NCBI GenBank assembly: GCA_936440205.1
Contig: OW387147.1
Location: 45,379,627-45,443,626 of the forward strand
Length of the DNA stretch: 64,000 nt
Reading direction: 5' to 3'
DNA from: Lepidonotus clava
Taxonomy: Eukaryota > Annelida > Polychaeta > Phyllodocida > Polynoidae
Shown: piece after piece, positions 55,780 through 64,000 of the stretch
Numbering within the stretch: the first letter of the stretch is position 1
Layout: every line of letters starts with the position of its first letter
Made by a program: the position numbers and the translations under genes
Notes under the pieces: generated by a model
Seen by the model: the letters and a program-made list of their open reading frames with translations, nothing else
Told to the model about the DNA's origin: nothing
Databases searched by the model: none

Positions 55780-57405
55780 AGGGGTTCGATTCTGTAAATC
55801 ATGAAGTTTTGCTAATAAAACAAAAAGAATGGGTTTCAACAGACAGCTACTTGACTGGATTCAAAATTATTTCGGTAATCGCCAAATCTGCACAAAATTC
55901 AATGGACATATATGTAAGACGGTAAAACTATCATGTGGCGTACCATAGGGGTCTGTTATCGGCCCAATACTGTTCTTATGTTACATTAATGACTTAATAT
56001 TTATAGCCCGGAGACTGAATGTTGAAATAAGCATGTATGCAGATGACGCTGTGATCTACTGTAGCAATCATGAGCCTTTCTTTATCGAATCCCGACTTCA
56101 TTCTGCCTTATTGCAAGTAAACCTGTGGTGTGAATGTAACCAAATAAGTTTGAATATTCAAAAAACAAAATATTGTATATATGGGAGTCGCCATATGATA
56201 CAAAATACAAACAAGATTACTCTATAATATATATTGGTGATGGCCAGATATCTTCATGTTCACAGTACAATTATCTTGGCATTATACTTGATGAATGTCT
56301 CAACCTGACTTCACATTTCAATAATGTGTATAAGAAATTTTCGCATTAAATGTTTCAATTCGGTAAATTAAGTAAATTAATAAATAAGCAAACTAGAATT
56401 CTGGTTTATAAACAAACAGTACTGCCCCTGGTTGAATACGTCAGTTTCATGTTATATATCTATGTAGATCTCATGATGTGTCTAAGCTCCAAAAATTGCA
56501 GAATAGAGGGCTTCGATTATGCACTAGTACTGCCAGACCAACTGATTTAAATAATGTTGTTTTGCACAATATCTGTAGTATACGGAATAAGCGGGTTTAA
56601 AAAAAGAGCATCGCGCGCCGAAATTTCGCGGAAATCGCGAACGGAGGTTGGGTGGACGTTTAACATAGGATCCTATGGGAGAAAACAGGTTATTTCGTGA
56701 TAACTTTTTAAATATAACTCCAATCTTCATGCAGTAAATGAGAAAAAGTTTGGAATTGATCCCAGGAATGCGATACAACCCTTCAAATTTTCCCAAAAGG
56801 TCAATTTTCCGCACTATTGCGAAAATTCCGATTTTCCCCATAGGCCCCAATGCTGAGCAGCCAACATACAGAGCCCAAAATTTGACCGCGCGATGACGGA
56901 AAACGCGAGGATACCGCTGACCCGTTTATTCCGTATATATACTCTGGAAAAAAGCCGAAATATACAGTTATTGATGCTGATGTTCAAATTGAGATTAAAC
57001 AACTCAAACCTCTTTACAGCAGTAAGGAATACCAGGTTACGTGATAGGGTACAGTTTAAGACTGAACTTGTCCGCATGGGAATTTATGGCAGAAGTCCAT
57101 ACTACATAGGTGCAAAATTGTGGAACTCCTTGCCAATTCATATTCAGAACTTAGATAGCAAAATGGATTTCAAACGAGCAATTATGCAACACATATAAGA
57201 GGCTTGTCGAGCTTAACAAGAAACAATACTTACTGACCTAACAACAATATTGGTCTGAGCTAGATGCTGATTCCAGCTATAGTGATGGACCTTATGTCAT
57301 TATTACTCATGTTTGATAATGTATGTGAATTGTCTATGTTATTTACCTATTCGGAAGATCATTTATTGTAAATGAGTATGGTTCAATAATAATAATAAAG
57401 AAAAA
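55780..57405 (+). mobile_element. 5'-truncated, decayed LINE (Jockey/CR1-like) split by a MITE
   Basis: The 3' part of a non-LTR retrotransposon. Reverse transcriptase pieces: FDSVNHEVLL near 55790, the GVP-GSVIGPILF box near 55938-55976 (the usual Q after GVP is replaced by a TAG stop), and MYADDAVIYC at 56033. The C-terminal region typical of Jockey/CR1-group LINEs follows: LMLMFKLRLNN, then AKLWNSLPIHI near 57112. At least three frame changes and the stop make it dead. The 3' tail is an AATAATAATAATAAAG run with poly(A) at 57389-57410. No endonuclease region is present. A MITE occupies 56583-56933. Confidence 0.88.
56583..56933. mobile_element. MITE with CGGAATAARCGGGT ends inserted in the LINE
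   Basis: 351 bp. Left end cggaataagcgggt, right end acccgtttattccg, a 13-of-14 inverted pair, flanked by TATA duplications (56579-56582 and 56934-56937). Taking out the element plus one TATA joins the LINE coding frame on both sides without a shift (agt ata tat act ctg), which confirms both the boundaries and the target duplication. Interior non-coding. Confidence 0.92.
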
Positions 57406-57774
57406 AAAAATTGGATTGGGATGCCGAGCATGTATATATATTTGTACTTCTTGGCCACCGTAGGAGAGTGTGAGCCCCTCCTCCTCCCCCTCCCCTGAAG
57501 GGAGGTGGGCGCCCGGTGGTGACTTTGTTAATTGTTAATGCCCCTTTGTTTGTGAGGTCACGTGTGGAACTTTGGTATAATGGGTTCTGTTTCTTTTGTC
57601 TGTGCATGTACATTTCTCTGTGCTGGAACGCAACAGATAATCTTCAATAACAGGTATCTTTGGCCACAGGCAACTGTTTCAAATCCCTCCACGATATGGT
57701 CATGGCAGGGCTAATCAGACGAAAGGAAGATCAAAACAGGACAGGGCAGGGCAGGTGAAGGGGATGACGGGCAG

Positions 57775-58090
57775 GGCAAGGCAAGGGCAGGGGCAGGGGC
57801 AGGGGCATTGGCAGGGGCAAGGGCAAGGGCAGAGGCAGGGGCATTGGCAGGGGCATTGGCATTGGCAGGGGCAGGGGCAAGGGCAAGGGCAGGGGCAGGG
57901 GCAGGGGCAGGGGCATTGGCAGGGGCAGGGGCAGGGGCAGGGGCAGGGGCAGGGGCAAGGGCAGGGGCAGGGGCAGGGGCAAGGGCAGGGGCAGGGGCAA
58001 GAGCAGTGGCAGGGGCAGGGGCAGGGGCAGTGGCAGGGGCAGGGGCAGGGGCAGGGGCAGGGGCAGGGGCAGGGGCAGGGGCAGGGGCAC
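57775..58090. repeat. (GGGGCA)n hexamer satellite
   Basis: About 315 bp of ggggca units with interspersed variants aaggca, ggcatt and gagca. The long repetitive frames on both strands (PC, PL, GQ and GA repeats) are products of the repeat. Four-G runs every six bases favour G-quadruplex formation. Confidence 0.95.
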
Positions 58091-58780
58091 CCTGTGATAG
58101 TCTTGATCAGAACAGGGATGGACACAGGGAGAAAGGTGGGATGAGCAGAGAGCTAAGGAATACCAGGTTAGGTAAAGTGCCTTTGCGACTCATAACATTC
58201 ATTATCAGCCTGGTTATGGACTCAAATTGGAACAAGATTGACCATATCCGGATACCTTTTAAGTCAAATATCACAGGTTTTTAAGTCCATTCCAACGTCA
58301 TCATCAAGTATGAAAAAAAGGAATACAAACTTTTGGCAGTTTTTTTTAAAAAGCTGCCGACTTCTCTGATTGGTGCTGTAAATAATTATCATTGGTCATA
58401 GACACCATTCACTCCTTTCACAGCACAATGATACTTACATGTACATTTTCTGTAAAATGTTTTATGACTCACCGCCCATGTTCACGATACTTGTATTCTG
58501 TAGCACACTAAGTTCGCACTCAAAACACAGGACGGGATGCCAAGCATGTAGGCATGTAATGCAGGAATTGGAAGTAGCTAAAGAAACGCCATACACGTTA
58601 TAAAAACTCCAGTTGCTGTCCTGCGGGAATGACGAAGACCGGTTCCACGGGACTCAACTTTAATTGATGAAATATTTGCCGACTCAGCAATTTCCCAACC
58701 ACTCTGGCCCAGTGCCTTATTGAGTGGATGGAGGAGGCACCTGCTGCTTACATTAATTGGTTTAAAAATGTAATAACCAC
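58091..58780. other. Intergenic, nothing recognised
   Basis: A short aaggaataccaggtta match to the LINE at 57026 occurs near 58154 and may be a LINE scrap. No gene. Confidence 0.35.
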
Positions 58781-59808
58781 CTTGTTCTGAGTCTCACGTC
58801 GGCCCTGACCCGGCAGGCCCGGTACCTGCCTAGATAGCACGCCGCACGCCGAACCCAGCGCTAAACATTGTCCATGCTGCCGTGTGTTGGCTCTAAACAA
58901 CTTTTACATTGGCGTAATTTGAGTCAAAGGATAGACCGATGTTGTTAGTGCACCGTTTTAGTGCAATGATTACCTAGAGAGTAGCGCCTCCAAAATATGG
59001 TTATACTGTGTTTCAGAAAGCATACATGTCAGAAGCGGCAAGGTTTAAATAAGTTTAGCTCTTCTTTGGCAAATAATACCTGTTTCCACCAAATGATTCA
59101 ACCCCTGATTATTTGGCAATTTCTTACTTTTAACTAGTATTATAACAAAATATTGAATATCTTACATAGCATTTGACATAGAACTAAAACACTTTCTAAT
59201 GGTGTATGACACGTTTGTGATTAACTAATATTCCCAATGCCGCTTTTTGAAATAAGTGAACAAATCGGCTGGTGGAAATGGGACTTTAGGTGCTGGTAGG
59301 ACAGTGGTTTACATGTTCTTGCACTGCCATTACCTTTTTGTGTGAAGGTTTGCAAATACCAAGCAATCTATAAAAGTAGTATAATTATATACACATGTAC
59401 ATATATAAAATACAGTTAATAAATGTGAAAGCTATATTCTTATAAATATAATTGTATATTAATATCACATATCGTTACATCTATATCTTTTTATACAGCT
59501 ATGCCTTTTAGGGCCTTATGGAAATCATACAGAGTCGACAAATATATGTTATGTTGTTCACACTCCACAATGACACACACTTCTGCCTTATTGATATCAA
59601 AATACAGCGACAAAGCGTGCATTACTGTAAGCACCGCAATCGCCGCCCCATCTTCAAAGTCCCAGACTGATCAGTATTGACAGGTTGGACTGACCACAAT
59701 CTGTGAACGATCCCACCTCAATCATTAGGGGAATCATCATTACTCGCGGGGAATCGAGAGGTTTCCCACTGTATAGGTCACCCAAAAATGACTTTCAGCG
59801 CCAAATTC
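58781..59808. other. Intergenic, small GC patch
   Basis: 58798-58870 is GC-rich (ggcccggtacctgcctagat) and could be regulatory. The rest is AT-rich spacer. Confidence 0.35.
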
Positions 59809-60070
59809 CTAAAACCAAAGCACAAAAAAACTACTTCTGAACTTTTTAGTACTTGATGTCCTTTCGACTTTTACTTCACGTCGTAAGTCTTTCCTTCCGA
59901 GACGTGCACATATGACGAATACTTCACGTCGTTGTGAGTTGTGAATTGACTCATCCACCATTAGGCTAGACTTTTTATCTCCATTCCGCCGGCTATTAAA
60001 CTTTAGGTGTCCCTGTCCTAGCACACTCGCCGGATTGGTTGTGGTTCCAATGACGTACCGAGTTGGTTTG
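59809..60070 (+). repeat. Interspersed duplicate, copy 2
   Basis: Partner of 54373-54627 in the same orientation. Homology stops near gtaccgagttggt. A 128-codon minus-strand frame over it has no domain and is not conserved in copy 1. Confidence 0.85.
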
Positions 60071-60760
60071 CACCTCACCATTAACTCCCATTCCGACGGC
60101 GGAGAGTTGGTTTGACATTCACAACTTTTTCTGCCACTTTCAGAAGCCAGTGAATGATGATGTCTGTGGGATTTGACAGAAACGTTTGTTGTCAAGCGAA
60201 AATTTCTTTACCAGTGATTGTTTTTGTACGTATGAGTCTGAATTTAAAATGGGTTAATGATTCTTTCATCCACTCGTGAACTGTTTAGTTTTTAATCAGA
60301 TTTTCTTTGAGTTTTCGCTTCACCAGGAAAGCCCTGGTCTGGAGTTCATTTCTTTCTGCACTTCATGAAAAGAACAGATTTTCTATATAAAAAACTAACT
60401 TTACTTATCAATTAAGATTTTACATACATTTTATGTTATCACATATAAGTCCAAAACATGGTGAGATATTTATTCAGCCCGAAGCCAGCCAAAAAGCAGC
60501 TGGCCTGTTGCCAGGAAAACTAACCACGTCATATTTCAACTAAATCCGTATCTTACCTACAAACCACATAATCCACAAACCGGATCAGGCTTGCTGATTA
60601 AAGATAATCATCAAGGAAGCATCCTGTAACTTCCACACATTAAAGGTCATCAAAGACACTAATCCGCATTAAAATTCCAAATTTCAAAGGAATCTTGATT
60701 CCCCCATTATTGATGACTTACCCCAAAAGGCAGGCTGCAGTGGACCCCTAAGATGTTATA
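60071..60760. other. Intergenic, nothing recognised
   Basis: No supported feature. Confidence 0.4.
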
Positions 60761-60959
60761 TTACACTACACGACTTGAGCTGTGACATCACAATATCCCA
60801 GAGAAATTGTACATATAAAAGACAGAATTATTTGTTGCACATGAGTAAAATACTCAATGTTGCCAATTTCAAACAATCATATCACTCATCCCTTCTAATT
60901 ATCTGTTATATCATTATAATTATTGCGCCAATATAGTAGCTCAAAGTTGTGTAGTGTAA
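60761..60959. mobile_element. MITE with TTACACTACACGACTTGAGCT ends
   Basis: 199 bp. Left end ttacactacacgacttgagc, right end agctcaaagttgtgtagtgtaa. A diverged partial copy lies at 5915. Directly upstream of the tRNA-like array. Confidence 0.8.
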
Positions 60960-60988
60960 TGGGGCTTTAAAGTCGGGGGATTCCGGGA

Positions 60989-61620
60989 GTACAGACCCTA
61001 ACCCTGGTTTGGGTGAGTTAGATTCACCACACTGGGGGCATGCCGCTCAGGGCGTTATGACAGCAGAGTACAGACCGTAACCCTGGTGGTTGTGAGTTCG
61101 ATTCACCACACTGGGGGCACGCTGCTCAGGGCGTTATGTCAGAAGAGTACAGACCCCAACCCTGGTGGTGGGGGGTTCGATTCACCACACAGGGGGCACG
61201 CCGCTCAGGGCGTTATGACAGGAGAGTACAGACCCTAACCCTGGTTGGGGTGAGTTCGATTCACCACATAGGGGGCACGCCGCTCAGAGCGTTATGTCAG
61301 AAGAGTACAGACCCCAACCCTGGTGGTGGGGGGTTCGATTCACCACACAGGGGGCACGCCGCTCAGGGCGTTATGACAGCAGAGTACAGACCCTAACCCT
61401 GGTTGGGGTGAGTTCGATTCACCACATAGGGGGCATGCCGCTCAGAGCGTTATGTCAGAAGAGTACAGACCCCAACCCTGGTGGTGGGGGGTTCGATTCA
61501 CCACACAGGGGGCACGCCGCTCAGGGCGTTATGACAGCAGAGTACAGACCCTAACCCTGGTTGGGGTGGGTTCGATTCACCACACAGGGGCGCGTTGCTC
61601 AGGGCGTTATGACAGGAAAG
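60989..61620 (+). repeat. Tandem array of eight 79-bp tRNA-like units
   Basis: Units begin at 60989, 61068, 61147, 61226, 61305, 61384, 61463 and 61542, each exactly 79 bp. Each holds an A-box/D-arm-like gccgctcagggcgttatgac and, about 50 bp on, a B box ggttcgattcacc (degenerate in the first unit), so each looks like a pol III tRNA-type promoter module. Units 3, 5, 7 (aaccctggtggtggggg) and 4, 6, 8 (aaccctggttggggtg) alternate, giving a 158-bp dimer. The acceptor stem does not close, so these are not functional tRNAs. The array may be the multiplied head of a SINE whose body follows. The W- and R-rich frames across it come from the repeat. Confidence 0.9.
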
Positions 61621-61837
61621 GCTCATCTGCTCAGAGCAGCTCGGCCCGGGATGGTGGACTATGGGGCGCTGAGTGTTAGGTCTGTTAGACAGCCAGCTGG
61701 GATTGAAAAGGAACGGTACACTGAGCTTCTCAATTCCATTTTAGACTTCTGACATGCACTTCTGTCACTGTCTCTCTCGGTGACATATTGTAAATCCAGG
61801 TAAATTAGTGCAATCTAGTTTACCCAGTGCTAGGCGA
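61621..61837 (+). other. Sequence following the tRNA-like array, possible SINE body
   Basis: Unique in the window; contains ctcatctgctcagagcagct and cttctgtcactgtctctctc. It may be the tRNA-unrelated body belonging to the array's units. No gene. Confidence 0.3.
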
Positions 61838-61857
61838 GGTCCCAGACTATACATTTT

Positions 61858-62735
61858 TGGTCAGTCTGTTACTTGTTAAACTATTCACATAAAGCCAAAA
61901 TTTAAAAGATTGGTTGTTACCTAAGTCGAAAGAATTAGGGTAGATAGGTTGATTCTCTTTAACTTACCTGAACAGTGTTGGATATATGAAAAATCTCTGA
62001 ATATCTTCTGAGTCAATTTCTATCATCTGAAATACGTACATGCCAAGAGGTAAATTTTCTGGTCAATCCTTTTGGAAATTGAGAAAATTGAATTCCATCT
62101 ATAATGGTCTCCCCATATAGCCCTAATGGCTAAAGAGGGGTTCATTGTTGCCACCTGGTGTACAACCCTTACCCCCACCTATACTCACTTCAACAAAATA
62201 TACACCCCTTCCCATACTCCACCTCTCCTTCCTCTCAATAGCATTTCAACCGCCAATGAGACTACACCTTCCTTCCACCTCATCAATTCAACCCACCCAC
62301 CCTCATCTATTATAAAATACTAAACCGCACATCTCATTACCAACCTCTTATTATAAAATGTTATCAATTTACCACTTAATTCAATATCAATTACTATCTC
62401 ATATCTATCAACTTAATTTTATTCACATTAAAATTAATATTATTTCCCCAATTACTGCCTCTATTTTTATTTCACCGGGTAGTGTAGTTATGTTCAAAGG
62501 ATGAGCAGGCATATATTGTGAGAGGCAGAAAATGACCTGGAAATTGTGCTAAATATGGGTAAAATCTGTTTGACAAGTCATATGAAAGTTATATACTGAC
62601 ATGTAAGATTAAGGTTATATACTTCACACTCGCCCCCTCATAGTACCCCCTAAACCTGGGCAGCCCTACACTCCGCACCCCCCCTCGCATCCCCACCCCT
62701 AGGCCCTTATGGGGTGGGCCGGGTGAGCTGCTCAG
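61858..62735 (+). repeat. Tandem duplication, unit 1, carrying an insert
   Basis: Starts with a CCAGGCAA-MITE fragment (ggtcagtctgttacttgtta), then gggtagataggttgattctc, and resumes after an insert with catatattgtgagaggcaga. It ends with aacctgggcagccctacact and ggtgggccgggtgagctgct. All blocks recur in order at 62736-63445. Confidence 0.85.
62107..62490. mobile_element. Insertion in unit 1, terminus-like, family uncertain
   Basis: About 384 bp absent from unit 2, with ATG at both junctions (ataatg and gttatg). It reads ttgttgccacctggtg, then a C-rich one-strand-biased stretch, then AT-rich sequence. This loosely parallels the minus-strand A and B repeats of the DIRS-like element (which has tatcgccacctgga, then C-rich, then AT-rich). 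It could be a lone remnant of a related element. No coding capacity. Confidence 0.4.
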
Positions 62736-63445
62736 TTCGGTCAGTTGTTAAATTTTCACATAAAGCTAAAATTTTGATAATTAGTTGTTAAAGAATTAGG
62801 GTAGGTAGGTTGATTCTCTTTAACTTACCAAATGGATCTGGACAGTGGTGGATATACGAAAAGTCTCGAAATATCTTCTGTAACGATTTCTAGCATCTGT
62901 ATAAATAAATACGTATAAACATTCCCAGAGCATCTATATGATGTGCCATGCTTTTCTGGTCAATTGAGAAAATTGAGAAAACTGAGTTTCATTTATAATG
63001 TTCAAGCGATGAAAAAAGCAGATATTGTGAGAGGTAGAAAAGGAAAATGGGTCAAATCTGTCTGACAAGTCTTATACAGATGTTGTGCAGTTGACGTCAC
63101 ATCAACTAAAATGTGTTGTCCGCCATATTGGTGATCGATTTATAATCAATATTATAATCAATTCTTGAACATTTAGAACAAATATTTTTGCTATATTTGA
63201 TCACAACCAAGTCATTCAACAATCCCCATCCCTTAGAATTTGGAATTTGGGATTAATTTCACAGCCACGTGGTATTGATCACCCTGTAGTGATCACCAAA
63301 AGGTGATCACGTGACCACATCTGCACAACGTCTATACTGCACACTCGGTCCCTCCTAGTACTCCCAAACCTGGGCAGCCCTAGCCCTCTCCCCACGCCCC
63401 TACCCCTAGGCCCTTGTGGGGTGGGCCGGGTGAGCTGCTCCCCGC
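62736..63445 (+). repeat. Tandem duplication, unit 2, carrying a MITE
   Basis: Matches unit 1 block by block (gggtaggtaggttgattctc, cagatattgtgagaggtaga, aacctgggcagccctagccc, ggtgggccgggtgagctgct). It lacks the unit 1 insert and is interrupted by the MITE at 63073. Confidence 0.85.
63073..63336 (+). mobile_element. MITE, TTGTGCAG family, copy 4
   Basis: 264 bp including flanking TATA on both sides (63073-63076 and 63333-63336). Left end gatgttgtgcagttgacgtc, right end ccacatctgcacaacgtc. Contains a TGACGTCA-like word at the left, and CACGTG and GATCACC words at the right. Unit 1 of the duplication has no such element and reads tatatacttcacactcg at the equivalent right junction. Confidence 0.85.
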
Positions 63446-63948
63446 CCCTGGTATTGATGGCGAGTGATTGCTGAGCTGCTGCCTCGTGCTGATGGAATCC
63501 CCTGCCGCCATGCTGTCATATCGACAGCCCGGTGAGATCAGGCCCTCCCCCTGTGGCCCTGGGACTAAAGGCTTCTGAAACCAGGTACACACTACGCGAC
63601 CCAGGGGCGCCAACCCAAAAAAGTACGTGATAATTCATCCTCAAGATACAATTAAATACTGACGATCACTAAATTGTTGATTGTAGTTTTTATTACACCA
63701 CAATATTTCATGGATTTTTTATTAGATTTTTTTAGATTTTTTTCTAGCCCAACATTGTTTCAATGTCCTTCAAATATACATAGAAAATATTATAATGAAT
63801 TTACATACATTTTGAATTATTTTAATACGATTTATTCATGTTCAAAATGTATCGTGGATTTTTTCTGGGCAGCAATTTTGTATTGTGGTCCCTAAAATAT
63901 GCCCCACGATAATTTTTTGTGTATCGTTGAGGTTTTTGGGTTGGCACC
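63446..63948. other. Intergenic, nothing recognised
   Basis: AT-rich spacer up to the last repeat. Confidence 0.4.
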
Positions 63949-64000
63949 CCAGGCAAACAGCGATGTAACAGACATGTTTTGTGACCATAATCTTTGGTCA
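63949..64000 (-). mobile_element. CCAGGCAA-family MITE, cut by the window edge
   Basis: cccaggcaaacagcgatgta, then cagacatgttttgtgaccat and ttggtca, matches the same terminus as copies 6 and 8. The rest lies outside the window. Confidence 0.75.

Noticed and set aside
57715-58284. Long frames of PC, PL, GQ or GA repeats
   Set aside because: Direct translation of the GGGGCA satellite in several frames on both strands.
59809-60195. 128-codon minus-strand frame
   Set aside because: Lies partly on an interspersed duplicate whose other copy does not keep the frame open.
60989-61620. CRISPR-like array or telomeric repeat
   Set aside because: Units are contiguous without unique spacers, the genome is animal, and the CCCTAACCCT word occurs only as part of a longer unit.
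61136-61752. Repetitive frames with WWWGVRFTT motifs suggesting a repeat protein
   Set aside because: They are translations of the 79-bp tRNA-like array. B-box sequence accounts for the repeated residues, and overlapping frames begin in each dimer.

Overview
This is a gene-poor stretch of an animal nuclear genome, AT-rich with short GC-richer islands. No host protein-coding exon could be supported. Two tRNA-Ser(AGA) genes with internal A and B boxes, tRNA-derived SINEs with short direct repeats, a decayed LINE, a tyrosine-recombinase retrotransposon of the DIRS/Ngaro type and many short inverted-repeat elements all point to a marine invertebrate (mollusc-, brachiopod- or invertebrate-deuterostome-like). 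The sequence alone does not settle which phylum.

Layout. 1-1747 is an inverted-repeat-bounded element rich in AAGGTCA words. 2070-4750 is a tandem duplication ending in a long pyrimidine tract. 5-20 kb holds scattered foldback elements (MITEs) of at least six families, several GC-rich islands and local tandem duplications. 20857-21182 is a SINE with a 13-bp target duplication. 22005-27392 is one complete-looking 5.4-kb DIRS/Ngaro-like element on the minus strand, with gag-like, reverse transcriptase-RNase H and tyrosine recombinase frames. Its split direct repeats are arranged A1-ORFs-B1-A2-B2, and the repeat copies are identical to each other. 28-34 kb and 46-53 kb are dominated by a MITE family with CCAGGCAA ends. 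36.5-37 kb carries the two tRNA genes. 39-42 kb has an inverted repeat pair, a minus-strand SINE with a perfect 11-bp duplication, a GC island and a hidden degenerate tandem repeat. 55.8-57.4 kb is a decayed LINE split by a MITE whose removal restores the LINE reading frame. 57.8-58.1 kb is a GGGGCA hexamer satellite. 60989-61620 is an eight-unit, 79-bp array of tRNA-like units. 61.86-63.45 kb is a tandem duplication in which each copy carries a different insertion.

The only genes likely to serve the host are the two tRNAs. The rest is mobile DNA or regulatory/intergenic sequence. The most unusual items are the tRNA-like dimeric array, a clan of TTAA-flanked foldback elements with parallel but distinct ends, the young DIRS/Ngaro-like element, and two nested insertions whose boundaries can be read directly.
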